Shown here: positions 1 through 10,500 of the stretch, piece by piece | Numbering within the stretch: position 1 is the stretch's first letter | Layout: every line of letters begins with the position of its first letter | NCBI RefSeq assembly: GCF_009862265.1 | Contig: NZ_WWGX01000030.1 | Location: forward strand, 227,396-291,395 | From: Streptomyces sp. SID8352 | GTDB taxonomy: Bacteria; Actinomycetota; Actinomycetes; Streptomycetales; Streptomycetaceae | Reading direction: 5' to 3' | DNA length: 64,000 nucleotides | Program-made: the position numbers and the translations under genes | The notes under the pieces: model-generated | The model's database searches: none | What the model saw: the letters and a program-made list of their open reading frames with translations, nothing else | Told to the model about the DNA's origin: nothing

Positions 1-137
1 CCCGCGTCCCGCGTCCCGCGTCCGCCGTCCGGTGGGGGAGGGCGCCGTCGAGCCCCGTCCGCCCTGGACCTGTGGCGCTACCCGCCGGTACCGTGGGTCT
101 GAGCAAGCGCTTAGACACGTACCCTGGAGGTGGCGCC

Positions 138-1295
138 GTGCGCCGTACGGTGTTCAACGAGGACCACGAGGCGTTCCGGGAGACCCTCCGCGCCTTCATC
201 GAGGCCGAGGTCGTCCCCGTCCACGACGCGTGGTTCGCCGCCGGCCAGGTCCCCCGCGAGTTCTACCGCCGGCTCGCCGGACTCGGCCTCTTCGGCATCA
301 ACGTGCCCGAGGAGTACGGCGGCGCCGGACTCGACTCCCACACGTTCGAGGCCGTCCAGTACGAGGAGACCGCCCGCGCGGGCGTGTCCTTCGGCGGCTC
401 CGGCGTCCATGTGCTGCTCGGCCTGCCCTACCTCAAGTCCCTCGCCACCGACGAGCAGAAGCGGCGCTTCCTGCCCCGGTTCGTCACCGGCGAGGACATG
501 TGGGCCATCGCGATGACCGAGCCCGGCACCGGCTCCGACCTCGCCGGCATGAGGTCCACCGCCCGGCTCTCCGAGGACGGCACCCACTACGTCCTCAACG
601 GCGCCAAGACCTTCATCACCGGCGGCGTCCACGCCGACCGGGTCATCGTCTGCGCCCGCACCGCCGCCCCCACCTCCGGGGACCGCCGCCACGGCATCTC
701 CCTCCTCGCCGTCGACACCCGCTCCGAGGGCTACTCCGTCGGCCGCAAGCTCGACAAGCTGGGCCTGCGCACCTCCGACACCGCCGAACTGGCCTTCTCC
801 GACGTCAAGGTCCCCGTGGAGGACCTCCTCGGGGAGGAGAACCGGGGCTTCCACTACCTCGGCGCCAACCTCCCCTCCGAGCGCTGGGGCATCGCCTTCA
901 ACGCCTACGCCCAGGCCGCCGCCGCCGTCCGGTTCACCCAGGAGTACGTGCGGGAGCGCACCGTCTTCGGCCGGACCGTCGCCGACTTCCAGAACACCAA
1001 GTTCGAACTCGCCGCCTGCAAGGCCGAGGTGGACGCCGCCCAGGCCGTCGCCGACCGCGCCCTGGAGGCCCTGGACGCCGGGGAGCTGACCGCCGCAGAG
1101 GCCGCCGGGGCCAAGCTCTTCTGCACCGAGGTGGCCCACCGCGTCATCGACCGCTGCCTCCAGCTCCACGGCGGCTACGGCTACATGAACGAGTACCCCA
1201 TCGCCCGTCTGTACGCCGACAACCGCGTCAACCGCATCTACGGCGGCACCAGCGAGGTCATGAAGATGATCATCGCCAAGGACATGGGGCTGTGA
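138..1295 (+). CDS. Acyl-CoA dehydrogenase
   Basis: FAD-dependent acyl-CoA dehydrogenase of 385 residues, the usual family length, expected to introduce the alpha-beta double bond in fatty or branched-chain acyl-CoA. The N-terminal helical domain is followed by the FAD/substrate signature MTEPGTGSDL near residue 128, and the C-terminal signature LHGGYGYMNEYPIARLYAD lies near residue 345. The position of the catalytic Glu in medium-chain enzymes (YEGT) is Gly here (IYGGTSE). The Glu of SERWG near residue 247 sits where long-chain and isovaleryl enzymes carry their base, so a branched or long-chain substrate is inferred. The GTG start is chosen because CTGGAGG lies a few bases upstream; an ATG 66 bases earlier has no such site. 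No partner genes (etf, acyl-CoA ligase) are visible. Confidence 0.92.
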   Translation: MRRTVFNEDHEAFRETLRAFIEAEVVPVHDAWFAAGQVPREFYRRLAGLGLFGINVPEEYGGAGLDSHTFEAVQYEETARAGVSFGGSGVHVLLGLPYLKSLATDEQKRRFLPRFVTGEDMWAIAMTEPGTGSDLAGMRSTARLSEDGTHYVLNGAKTFITGGVHADRVIVCARTAAPTSGDRRHGISLLAVDTRSEGYSVGRKLDKLGLRTSDTAELAFSDVKVPVEDLLGEENRGFHYLGANLPSERWGIAFNAYAQAAAAVRFTQEYVRERTVFGRTVADFQNTKFELAACKAEVDAAQAVADRALEALDAGELTAAEAAGAKLFCTEVAHRVIDRCLQLHGGYGYMNEYPIARLYADNRVNRIYGGTSEVMKMIIAKDMGL

Positions 1296-1336
1296 CCGGC
1301 GGGGCATGAGCGCCCCGTCCGGGGGCAGCCGCCGCT

Positions 1337-1358
1337 CGCCTCCCCGTACGGGGAGGCG
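1337..1358. terminator. Palindromic terminator candidate
   Basis: A perfect 22-bp palindrome (CGCCTCCCCGT and its complement) lies between the convergent ends of the acyl-CoA dehydrogenase and the next gene. There is no T-run, which is common in Streptomyces. Because GTAC sits at its centre, the RNA hairpin would have a minimal loop. It could act in both directions. Confidence 0.5.
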
Positions 1359-1467
1359 CCGGGAGGCGCCCACCGAACGGACACCGACCGGTGCCGCCGC
1401 CCGGCGGGCGCCCCCGCGGGCCTCGGGGACGGAAGCGCCGGCGCCCCGGCCCCGACCGGCCCGGGGG

Positions 1468-2259
1468 CTACGCCGTCAGTCCCGCCTCCGTCAGCAGGAA
1501 CGCCGTCATCGGGTCGTAGTGGCGGGGGCTCACCACATGGTCGTCCAGCGGCACCGCCACCTGGAGGGTGCCCTCCGACTCGGCCACGAAGAGCGCCGGG
1601 TCGTTGCAGTCCGCGTAGCCGACGGAGTCGACGCCGTGCTGGGCCGCGCACCCCGCCCAGCCGTGGTCGGCGACCACCAGGTCCGGCAGCGGGCGCCCGG
1701 CCCGCTCCAGCCCGGTCAGCACGGCCTTCATCGGGGCGCCGGAGTGGGTGTGCCACAGCGAGGCGCCGTGCTCCAGCACCGCCACGTCCGCGAACTGCTG
1801 CACATACCCCTCCTCCGTCGTCAGCCCCTCCGGGATCACCACGATCTCGCAGCCCGCGGCCCGCAGCGCCGCCGCCGTCGCCCGGTGCACGTCCAGCAGC
1901 CCGCCCGGGTGCCCGGTGGCGAACAGCACCCGCTGCCCGCCGTCCGCCGCCTTGCGCAGCCGCGCCGCCATCCGCTCCAGGGCGGCCACGGTCAGCTCCG
2001 GGTCGATGGTGTCCTGCCCGTACCGGTACTCCGGGTCGTCGTTGACGCCGACCCGCTCCGCCATCACGGCGAGCACGTCCTGCTCGTCGCTCCAGCGCCC
2101 GCCCAGCTCCAGGCCGAACCAGAAGTTGCGGTCGCCGTTCGCCAGCCTGCGGTAATGGTCGAGGTTGTTCTCGCGGGGAGTGGCGACGTCGCCCGCGATA
2201 CGTGTTCTGACGAGGTGCTCGGTGAGTTCGGCGCGGCTGGGTGTCCCGGGTATCGGCAT
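1468..2259 (-). CDS. Conserved actinobacterial protein, possible phosphatase
   Basis: Protein of 263 residues with no signal peptide or membrane segment. I recall relatives being annotated simply as phosphatase in Streptomyces genomes, but I see no textbook phosphatase motif. Recognisable stretches are ATGHPGG near residue 117, VVADHGWAG near residue 204 and YADCNDPALF shortly after. These mix His, Asp and Gly in a way that could build a metal or phosphate site. The ATG is chosen because GGAG lies about 4 bases before it; upstream extensions read as low-complexity sequence. It is transcribed in the same direction as, and 83 bases downstream of, the PucR gene, so co-transcription is possible. 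The function should be treated as unknown. Confidence 0.75.
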   Translation of the reverse strand: MPIPGTPSRAELTEHLVRTRIAGDVATPRENNLDHYRRLANGDRNFWFGLELGGRWSDEQDVLAVMAERVGVNDDPEYRYGQDTIDPELTVAALERMAARLRKAADGGQRVLFATGHPGGLLDVHRATAAALRAAGCEIVVIPEGLTTEEGYVQQFADVAVLEHGASLWHTHSGAPMKAVLTGLERAGRPLPDLVVADHGWAGCAAQHGVDSVGYADCNDPALFVAESEGTLQVAVPLDDHVVSPRHYDPMTAFLLTEAGLTA

Positions 2260-2342
2260 GGCTCCATTGTGGGGCAGCGGGGCGCGCCGGTCCCGGGCAT
2301 GCCACAGGCCGTGACGGGCGCCCGCCCGGCCCGGCGCCCCGC

Positions 2343-4229
2343 TCACCGTCGGCGCAGCGCGAACCACAGCTCCGTACGGACGTCCATGTCGTCCAGGTCC
2401 GCGCCGAGCAGCGCCGCGCAGCGGGCCACGCGCTGCCGCACGGTGTTGCGGTGCACGGACAGGGCCACGGCCGTGCGGTCCCAGCTCCCGTGCAGCGACA
2501 GCCAGGCGCGCAGCGTCTCGACCAGCGTGGGGAAGGCCTCCAGCGGGGCGAGCAGTGCGCGGGCGTACGCCTCCGCCTCGTCGTCCGGGACCAGCCCGGC
2601 CAGACCGGTCCGCCCGGTGTGCCGGACCACCGCCGTCCGCCCGGCCCTCGCCCGTGCCAGCGCCCGCCCGGCCTGTACGTCGCCCGCCGCCCAGTCCCGC
2701 GCCGTCACGGGCGCGCTGACGCCCAGCGTCCAGCCCGGCCGGGCCGACGGCCCCTCGGGGGCACCGGGGGCGGCGGGCGTGCCGGGGGCGCCGGAGGGCG
2801 CGGGCGTGCCGGAGGATGCGGTGGCGCCGGACGGGTCGGGCTCCGCGGCGGCCCCGGTGCCGGTTTCCCGGGCGGCGGCCGGACCCTGCCCTCCGGCCCC
2901 CTGCCGTCCGGCCCCGCGGGCCGGGACCAGCAGCCGTACGACCTCACCGGCCGGGTCCACGAGGGACGTCCCCAGGGCGGCCCCCAGCGCCGCCGCCGGC
3001 ACCGGGCCCGCGTCCCCCGCGTCCGCCCGGGCGTGCACCACGTACCAGTCCCCGTCCACCCCGCCGTCGAGCAGCGGCGCCACCTCTTCGGGCCGCGCCC
3101 CCAGCAGCAGCCGCACCAGCGCCGACGACGAGGCCCCGCCCGTCCCGCCGAACCGCTCGCCCGCCGGTCCCGTCAGCAGGGAGAGCAGGACGGCGGCGAC
3201 CGAGGCGAGCGCGTGGTCCCCCGGCTCCCGCCGCGGAGCCGCCACGGACCCTGGCCCCCGCCCCGGCACCACGACCCCGAGCACGCCCCCCTGCCCCGCG
3301 CCGAGCCCGTACGCGGCGAGCCGCGCGCCCGCGACCCCGTCGGACGCGGTCGACACCGCCCCGTCCGCCACCCGCCGCACCAGCGCCGCCAGCGCGCGCC
3401 CCACGGCGTCCCCGCCGTCTTCACCGTCCCCGTCCGCCCCGCCGTCCCCGTCCGCCCCGCCGTCCCCGGACCCGTCGGACGCCGGGCCCGAAGCGCCGTG
3501 GGACCCGGGCCGCCCGGCGGTCCGGCCCGCCGCGTCCCCCGTCCCGGGCGTCGTCGCCGTCTCAGCCGTCTCCGCCTCGTCCGCCGCCCGCCCGGGCCGC
3601 CGGGCGCCGTCCGCCCCGGCCCCCGGAGCCGGACCGCGCCCCGCCGAGGCCAGCGGGACGCCCTCCGGCGAGTACAGGACGGCCCGGCCGTCCAGGAGCG
3701 AGGCGAGGCGCCGCAGCACCGCGGACACCGGGTCCGGGCGGGACGCCGCCACCGCCAGGCTCCGCTGCGCCTCCGCGACCCGGCGCACCTCCGCCAGCCC
3801 GGCCCGGGTCATCAACCGTCCCACCGCGCGCGCCACCCCCGAGAACGTCGTCCCCGGCGGCACCTCCACCAGCGGCAGCCCCCGCTCCGCACAGGCCGCC
3901 ACCAGAGCTTCCGGCACCTCGTCGTGCACCGGGGTCACCCCGAAGCCGAGCGCCGCCCCGCCCGCCGCGACCACCCGGGCCACGTACTGTGCGCAGGCCG
4001 CGCCCACGTCCCCCGCCGACGGCACCCAGACGCCGGCCGTCAGCAGCAGCTCCCCGCCCAGCAGGTAGGGGCCGGGGTCGGCCATCTCGGAGGCGTGCGC
4101 CCCGTGCAGCGCCACCCCGGCGGCCGGCGGCCCGGCGAGCCGCCGCAGCTCCAGCTCGTCACGGGCCAGCAGGTCCGCCAGGGACACCGGGGAGGCGGGA
4201 GGGCCCTGCGGCCCGACCGATGCCGACAT
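2343..4229 (-). CDS. PucR-family transcriptional regulator
   Basis: Regulator of 628 residues. The N-terminal PucR domain runs from about residue 10 to 140 ([18 protein letters not shown] onward). The C-terminus carries the PucR-type helix-turn-helix, with [20 protein letters not shown] followed by [11 protein letters not shown] in the last 60 residues. Between them are two low-complexity Gly/Ala/Asp/Pro linkers, roughly at 3390-3660 and 2750-2920, which make this protein longer than typical PucR members. The start has a strong GGGAGGAA site 9 bases upstream. PucR regulators usually control purine or nitrogen-compound catabolism. This one is divergent from an agmatinase-type gene across 163 bases, so local control of guanidino-compound breakdown is inferred. 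Effector unknown. Confidence 0.9.
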   Translation of the reverse strand: MSASVGPQGPPASPVSLADLLARDELELRRLAGPPAAGVALHGAHASEMADPGPYLLGGELLLTAGVWVPSAGDVGAACAQYVARVVAAGGAALGFGVTPVHDEVPEALVAACAERGLPLVEVPPGTTFSGVARAVGRLMTRAGLAEVRRVAEAQRSLAVAASRPDPVSAVLRRLASLLDGRAVLYSPEGVPLASAGRGPAPGAGADGARRPGRAADEAETAETATTPGTGDAAGRTAGRPGSHGASGPASDGSGDGGADGDGGADGDGEDGGDAVGRALAALVRRVADGAVSTASDGVAGARLAAYGLGAGQGGVLGVVVPGRGPGSVAAPRREPGDHALASVAAVLLSLLTGPAGERFGGTGGASSSALVRLLLGARPEEVAPLLDGGVDGDWYVVHARADAGDAGPVPAAALGAALGTSLVDPAGEVVRLLVPARGAGRQGAGGQGPAAARETGTGAAAEPDPSGATASSGTPAPSGAPGTPAAPGAPEGPSARPGWTLGVSAPVTARDWAAGDVQAGRALARARAGRTAVVRHTGRTGLAGLVPDDEAEAYARALLAPLEAFPTLVETLRAWLSLHGSWDRTAVALSVHRNTVRQRVARCAALLGADLDDMDVRTELWFALRRR

Positions 4230-4392
4230 GATGGATGATTCCTCCCTTACGCTGATGAATGGTGGAGGAAACATACACTTCGCGGCCCTCGCCCGGCCGC
4301 CTAGGGTCGGTCCGGAACCGCCGTTCCGGCCCACCGCCGAGGCCGCACGGCAGCAGGACACACGCGGCGAAGCGTCAGAAGGAAGGCAGCGC

Positions 4393-5364
4393 ATGACCCC
4401 CCACGAGACCCCCCGCGGCCCCGTCGACTCCTCCCGCGTCCCGCGCTACGCCGGTCCCGCCACCTTCGCCCGGCTGCCCCGGCTGGACGAGGTCGGCACC
4501 GCCGACATCGCCGTCGTGGGCGTCCCCTTCGACTCCGGCGTCTCCTACCGGCCCGGCGCCCGCTTCGGCGGCAACGCCGTACGCGAGGCCTCCCGCCTCC
4601 TGCGCCCCTACAACCCGGCCCAGGACGCCTCCCCCTTCGCCCTCGCCCAGGTCGCGGACGGCGGCGACATCGCCGTCAACCCCTTCGACATCCACGAGGC
4701 CGTGGAGACCGTCGAAGCCGCTGCCGACGAACTCCTCGGCACGGGCGCCCGCCTGATGACCCTCGGCGGCGACCACACCATCGCCCTGCCGCTGCTGCGC
4801 TCCGTCGCCAGGAAGCACGGCCCCGTCGCCCTGCTCCACTTCGACGCCCACCTCGACACCTGGGACACCTACTTCGGCGCCGAGTACACCCACGGCACCC
4901 CCTTCCGCCGCGCGGTCGAGGAAGGCGTCCTCGACACCTCCGCCCTCTCCCACGTCGGCACCCGCGGCCCCCTCTACGGCAAGCAGGACCTCACCGACGA
5001 CGAGAAGATGGGCTTCGGCATCGTCACCTCCGCCGACGTCTACCGGCGCGGCGCCGACGAGGTCGCCGACCAGCTCCGCCAGCGCGTCGGCGACCGCCCC
5101 CTCTACATCTCCATCGACATCGACTGCCTCGACCCCGCCCACGCCCCCGGCACCGGTACCCCCGAGGCGGGCGGCATGACCTCCCGCGAACTGCTGGAGA
5201 TCCTGCGCGGGCTCTCCTCCTGCAACGTGGTCTCCGCCGACATCGTCGAGGTGGCCCCCGCCTACGACCACGCCGAGATCACCGCGGTGGCCGCCTCCCA
5301 CACCGCCTACGAACTGACCACCCTCATGTCCCGCCGCGTCGCCCGGGAGAAGTCCGCGCGGTGA
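4393..5364 (+). CDS. speB: Agmatinase / ureohydrolase family enzyme
   Basis: Mn-dependent ureohydrolase of 323 residues that releases urea from a guanidino compound such as agmatine or guanidinobutyrate. The binuclear metal ligands are visible in order: GGDHT near residue 125, [14 protein letters not shown] near residue 149 and [19 protein letters not shown] near residue 240. The last is typical of agmatinase and guanidinobutyrase rather than arginase. The ATG follows GAAGGAAG at a normal distance. It is divergent from the PucR regulator, which is likely its controller. The polyamine or arginine-degradation role is inferred from family and context; the exact substrate cannot be read from sequence. 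Confidence 0.9.
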   Translation: MTPHETPRGPVDSSRVPRYAGPATFARLPRLDEVGTADIAVVGVPFDSGVSYRPGARFGGNAVREASRLLRPYNPAQDASPFALAQVADGGDIAVNPFDIHEAVETVEAAADELLGTGARLMTLGGDHTIALPLLRSVARKHGPVALLHFDAHLDTWDTYFGAEYTHGTPFRRAVEEGVLDTSALSHVGTRGPLYGKQDLTDDEKMGFGIVTSADVYRRGADEVADQLRQRVGDRPLYISIDIDCLDPAHAPGTGTPEAGGMTSRELLEILRGLSSCNVVSADIVEVAPAYDHAEITAVAASHTAYELTTLMSRRVAREKSAR

Positions 5365-5517
5365 CCCACGGCCACGACCGGGTCCCGCGCCCCGCCGCCG
5401 CCCGGACCGGGGCTGCCTCCGCCCCGCCCCGGCCGCGGCGGCACGGACCTCGTCGTGGCGGCCCCGGCCGCTCGGCGCCCCCACCGGGCGGGTGACCGGC
5501 GGGCGCCGCCCCCGCCG

Positions 5518-6405
5518 CTACCAGATCGCCCTCACCCACTCCGGGTGGTCGACGAACGGGTTGCGGTTGTGCTGGTAGGAGTCGTAGATGACCTGGTTGC
5601 GGCGCTTCTCGAAGGCGTCCGGCGGGTCCAGCTCGTTCCACGCCCTGAGCACGTCCAGCCGCCCCATGTACGGGCTGCTGCCGTTGCCGACCTGTCCGTT
5701 GACCTCCAGGTCGGGCCTGCCGTCGTCCCCCTCGTAGCGGACCGCCATGTAGAAGACCATGCGGGCCACGTCGCCCTTCACGGCGTCACGGGGCTCGAAG
5801 GAGTCGGCGTCGGTGCGGCTGCCCCCGCCGTTCGCCACGGCGCTGCCGCCGTTGTCGAAGTCCTTGTTCCCACGGACGCCGTTGACCTGGACGTCCTCGG
5901 GACGCAGATGGTGCAGGTCGGTGCCCGGGCCCGTGGAGGTGCCGAAGTCGCCGTGGGACTTGGCCCACACGTGCTCCCGGTTCCAGTCCCCGGTCGCTCC
6001 GCCGTTGCGGGACTTGCCGCGCGAGACGCCCGAGTAGAGCAGGATCACGTTGCCGCTGTTGGCCGGGTCCTGGTCGGTGTCCTTGAGGGCGTTCCAGACC
6101 GCCGCGTACGACAGCTTCGTCTGGGAGCCGATGATCGTGTGGAGCGCGGACCTGAGACCGGCGCCGGTCTTTCCGATCGCGTCCCTGTAGTACGTGTCGT
6201 CGTAGGACACCGCGGCGCCGAGGGCGCCCGGGGCCGCCGCGACCGCGGTGGCCCCGGTGGCCGTGGCCGGCGGCGTGATCGGGGCGGCGGCCGTGGCGGG
6301 AGCGGCGGCCAGGGGGGTGGCGAGGAGGCCGGCGAGCACGGCCGCCGTGCCGAACGCCCTGACCGGCCGACGGCACGAGTCCTTGACTGTGCGTATCGCG
6401 AGCAT
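5518..6405 (-). CDS. Secreted endonuclease I family nuclease
   Basis: Secreted nuclease of 295 residues of the endonuclease I / NucM family (beta-beta-alpha metal fold). A basic N-terminus is followed by a hydrophobic Ala/Leu-rich stretch ending near ATAAAP, so a Sec signal peptide is likely. The catalytic region reads NREHVWAKSHGDFG, then DLHHLRPEDVQVNGVRGNKDFDNGG, matching the family His and Asn metal-site residues. The C-terminal half (GDVARMVFYMAVRYEGD, LDVLRAWNELDPPDAFEKRRN) is also characteristic. Extracellular DNA/RNA degradation and nutrient scavenging is the likely role. It is convergent with the ureohydrolase gene and not in an operon. Confidence 0.9.
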   Translation of the reverse strand: MLAIRTVKDSCRRPVRAFGTAAVLAGLLATPLAAAPATAAAPITPPATATGATAVAAAPGALGAAVSYDDTYYRDAIGKTGAGLRSALHTIIGSQTKLSYAAVWNALKDTDQDPANSGNVILLYSGVSRGKSRNGGATGDWNREHVWAKSHGDFGTSTGPGTDLHHLRPEDVQVNGVRGNKDFDNGGSAVANGGGSRTDADSFEPRDAVKGDVARMVFYMAVRYEGDDGRPDLEVNGQVGNGSSPYMGRLDVLRAWNELDPPDAFEKRRNQVIYDSYQHNRNPFVDHPEWVRAIW

Positions 6406-6532
6406 GTGGATGTCCGATCTACGCGAGTTGAGTGCGGTATCGCGATCGTGACATGGACATGCGGGCGTGATGATGTACGGACAGTGATGATTGCGTGACG
6501 AATTGGCCGATGTCCGGCGGTACGGGGCCGGG

Positions 6533-7135
6533 CTACTCCCGGTCGGCCCAGGGCGCGAGCAGGTCGAGCGCCAACTCCCCGAAGAGGCCGTCGAGCGCCT
6601 CCTCCCGCGCGGGGTCGCCGACGGCCCCGGGGCACAGGGCCGCGGGCCGGGCGATCCACAGCAGCTTCCACGGCCTGGAGTCCAGCCGGGGATCGCTCCA
6701 GACGCCACCGTGCGGTGCGAGGGGGTGCAGCAGGTCGCCGATCAGCCCGGCCGCGGTCCGCAGGACGGGGCCGTCCAGCGCCGTGTGGGAGGACAGGAGG
6801 GCCGTGGGGTGGGTGCGGGCGACCGCCGCCGTCGTCGGATGGCGCCGGACCAGCCGCACGGCCTCCGTCAGATGGGAGACGATGCCCGGCACGGTGCCGT
6901 CGGAGGGACGGGTGCGGCGCGCGGTGTCGAAGACCTGGCCGAGTTCGGCCCGGAGTGCCCGGACGTGCAGCGCGGACGCCGACTTCCAGTTGGCGTAGAG
7001 GAAGCCGCGCGAGGTCCCGGAGGCGCGGGCGACGGCCGCCAGGGACACCCCCAGGCCCCCGGTGCGCATCAGCGCGCGCACCGTGTCGATCACATGGCCG
7101 GTGCCATGGGGGTTCCGGAGGTCTCCAGGGGTCAT
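6533..7135 (-). CDS. TetR/AcrR-family transcriptional regulator
   Basis: TetR-type repressor of 200 residues. The DNA-binding domain is at the N-terminus: MRTGGLGVSLAAVARASGTSRGFLYANWKSASAL contains the turn and the recognition helix (SRGFLYANWKS). The remainder is a helical ligand-binding domain without recognisable motifs. The chosen ATG lies inside a 12-bp palindrome and has only a weak ribosome site; an alternative start 57 bases upstream is possible. It is divergent from the fused ABC exporter. By analogy with many TetR-exporter pairs, it probably represses that exporter and itself. The ligand is unknown. Confidence 0.85.
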   Translation of the reverse strand: MTPGDLRNPHGTGHVIDTVRALMRTGGLGVSLAAVARASGTSRGFLYANWKSASALHVRALRAELGQVFDTARRTRPSDGTVPGIVSHLTEAVRLVRRHPTTAAVARTHPTALLSSHTALDGPVLRTAAGLIGDLLHPLAPHGGVWSDPRLDSRPWKLLWIARPAALCPGAVGDPAREEALDGLFGELALDLLAPWADRE

Positions 7136-7185
7136 GGGCCCATGCTGGACAAAAATGTGTGGGCAGATGGAGGCGAAATGCCCAC
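7133..7185. promoter_or_regulatory. Candidate TetR operator palindromes
   Basis: Two perfect inverted repeats sit at and just upstream of the TetR start: CATGGGCCCATG (7133-7144), and GTGGGCA / TGCCCAC separated by 13 bases (7159-7185). The position suits autorepression and control of the divergent exporter. Binding is inferred only from symmetry and place. Confidence 0.4.
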
Positions 7186-7502
7186 GTGTCACTCAAATGA
7201 GCGGTGAATGAACGAATGTGCCATGAGTGTCCACCGAAAAAACCGCCCATGGGGGACCCGGCCCACGCGGACACCGCGGGGCTCCCCCTGCCGTGCCCCG
7301 GGCGGCAGGCACGACCGAGGCGCGTGTCCGAGGGGACCCGGGTCCCGGAACGGCGGCGGCGTGAGCGCCTTCCCGGCCACCACGCCTCCGCCGCCGCCGT
7401 CACACCGCCGCGAATTGTTACAGCGGGATGAAATGGCCGGTCGCGGGTGTTGCAGCCTTGCGGAAGAGCAGCGGGACAGGACGACCGACCGGAGGGCACG
7501 GC
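7136..7502. other. Intergenic region between TetR gene and ABC exporter
   Basis: Beyond the palindromes near the TetR start, I see a weak 6-bp inverted repeat (CACTCA at 7190-7195, TGAGTG at 7224-7229) and a GGAGGG ribosome site just before the exporter. I could not pick a convincing -35/-10 pair. No small gene is supported. Confidence 0.5.
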
Positions 7503-10500
7503 GTGGAAGCGCAACGGGGCTGGGCACGACGACTGGCCGCCTACGCATGGCGGCACCCCAGGGACGTCGTCCTCGCGCTCGGGTCCTCCCTGGCCGGCAT
7601 GGCCGTCATGGCGCTGGTCCCGCTGATCACCAAGGTGATCATCGACGACGTGATCGACGCCAGGACCCGGGACATGTCCGTCTGGGCCGGTCTCCTCATC
7701 GGCGCCGCGCTCGCCGTCTACGTCCTGACGTACGTCCGCCGCTACTACGGCGGACGGCTGGCCCTGGACGTCCAGCACGACCTGCGCACCGAGATGTACG
7801 GCACGATCACCCGCCTCGACGGGCGACGGCAGGACGAACTGTCCACGGGGCAGGTCGTCGGGCGGGCCACCAGCGACCTCCAGCTCATCCAGAGCCTGCT
7901 GTTCATGCTGCCCATGACCATCGGGAACATCCTGCTCTTCCTGATATCCCTGGTCATCATGGCCTGGCTGTCGCCGGTGCTGACCCTCGTCGCCCTCGCC
8001 GTCGCCCCCGCCCTCTGGATCATCGCCCGCCGCAGCCGCACCCGTCTGCATCCCGCCACCTGGTACGCGCAGGCCCAGGCGGCGGCCGTCGCGGGCGTCG
8101 TCGACGGCTCCGTCAGCGGTGTGCGCGTGGTGAAGGGCTTCGGGCAGGAGGACCAGGAGACGGGCAAGCTCCGCGAGGTGGGCCGCAGGCTCTTCGCCGG
8201 ACGGCTCCGCACCATCCGGCTGAACGCCACCTACACCCCGGCCCTCCAGGCCGTGCCGGCCCTCGGCCAGGTCGCCATGCTCGCCCTCGGCGGCTGGCTC
8301 GCGGTGCGCGGACACATCACGCTCGGCACCTTCGTCGCCTTCTCCACCTACCTCGCGCAGCTCGTCGGCCCGGTGCGGATGCTCGCGATGGTCCTCACCG
8401 TCGGCCAGCAGGCCCGCGCCGGCACCGAACGCGTCCTGGAGCTGATCGACACCCAGCCGTCGATCGAGGACGGCGCCAAGGACCTCCCCGGCGACGCCCC
8501 CGCCACCGTCGAGTTCGACGACGTGTCCTTCGGATACTCCCCCGACCGGCCCGTCCTGGACGGCCTGTCCCTGGAGATCCGGGCCGGTGAGACCCTCGCC
8601 GTCGTCGGCGCCTCCGGCTCCGGCAAGTCCACGGTCTCCCTGCTCCTGCCGCGCTTCTACGACGTCACCCGGGGCGCGGTGCTCATCGGCGGCCACGACG
8701 TGCGCGAACTGACCCAGGACTCGCTGCGCGCCGCGATCGGCCTGGTGCCGGAGGACTCCTTCCTCTTCTCCGACACCGTGCGCGGCAACATCGCCTACGG
8801 CCGCCCCGGGGCGGCCGACGAGGAGATCGAGGCCGCCGCGCGGGCCGCCCAGGCCCACGGCTTCATCAGCGAACTGCCCCAGGGCTACGACACCCGGGTC
8901 GGCGAGCACGGGCTCACCCTGTCCGGCGGCCAGCGCCAGCGGGTCGCGCTCGCCCGCGCCCTGCTCACCGACCCCAGGCTGCTGGTCCTGGACGACGCCA
9001 CCTCCGCCGTGGACGCCCGGGTCGAGCACGAGATCCACGAGGTGCTCCGCGAGGTCATGCGGGACCGCACCACCCTGCTCATCGCGCACCGCCGCTCCAC
9101 CCTGAACCTCGCGGACCGGATCGCCGTCCTCGACCGGGGCCGTCTCGCGGCCCTCGGCACCCACGAAGAACTCCAGGAGCACTCCGCGCTCTACCGGCGG
9201 CTGCTCACCGACCCCGAGGAACTGGGCGCCGTGTCGCCCGGCCATTCCCGGCCCGCCGCGCCCGCCGAGGACACCTCGGTGAGGGACGAACTGGACGCGG
9301 AGTTCGACGCCGAGCGCGGGGTCACCCCCCGGCTGTGGACCGGTGAACGGCAGCCCCGGGACCCGGCCCTCGCCGGTACCCCGGCCACGCCCGCGCTGCT
9401 CGCCCAGGTGGAGGCCCTGCCCCCGGCGGTCGACACCCCCGAGGTGGACGAGGCGCAGGCGGTGCGGCCGGAGGTCTCCTACGGACTGCGGCGCCTGCTG
9501 CGCGGCTTCGGCGCCCCCCTGCTGATCAGCCTCGCCCTGGTCGCCGTCGACGCGGGCGCCGGGCTGCTGCTCCCGGTGCTGATCCGGCACGGCATCGACC
9601 AGGGCGTCAGCCGGCTCGCGCTCGGCGCGATCTGGGCCGCCTCACTGCTGGCCCTGTTCGCGGTGCTCGCCCAGTGGGTCGCGCAGACCGGCGAGATCCG
9701 GATGACCGGCCGCACCGGCGAACGCATCCTGTACGCCCTGCGCCTGAAGATCTTCGCGCAGCTCCAGCGGCTCGGCCTGGACTACTACGAGCGCGAGCTG
9801 ACCGGCCGCATCATGACTCGGATGACGACGGACGTGGACGCCCTGTCGACGTTCCTCCAGACGGGCCTGGTCACGGCCTTCGTCTCGGTGGTCACCTTCT
9901 TCGGCATCCTGGTCGCGCTGCTGGTCATCGACGTCCAGCTCGCCCTGGTGGTCTTCGTGACCCTGCCGCCGCTGATCGTCGCCACGTACTACTTCCGCCG
10001 GGCCAGCGTGAAGGCGTACGAGCTGGCCCGGGAACGGGTCTCGGTGGTCAACGCCGACCTCCAGGAGTCGGTGGCCGGGCTGCGGATCGTGCAGGCCTTC
10101 CGGCGCGAGCGGGACGGAGTGGACCGCTTCACCGAGCGCAGCGACGGCTACCGCCGCGCCCGTGTCCGCGGCCAGTGGCTCATCTCGGTCTATTTCCCGT
10201 TCGTGCAGCTCCTGGCGTCGGCCGCGGCGGCGGCCGTGCTGATCGTGGGCGCCCGGCGGATCGACGGCGCGACGCTGACGACCGGCGCGCTGGTGGCGTA
10301 CCTGCTCTACATCGACCTGTTCTTCGCGCCGGTCCAGCAGCTCTCCCAGGTCTTCGACGGCTACCAGCAGGCCTCCGTCTCGCTGGGCCGCATCCAGGAA
10401 CTCCTGCGCGAACCGGCCTCCACCCGGGTCCCCGGGAAGCCGCTCGACGTGCCGGAGCTGCGCGGGGACATCGCCTTCGAGAACGTGAGCTTCAGCTACG

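Noticed and set aside
6045..9590. Very long open frame on the minus strand across the nuclease, TetR and ABC genes
   Set aside because: It runs antisense to real genes with clear domains. Long opposite-strand frames are expected at this GC content, and its composition is Gly/Arg/Pro noise.
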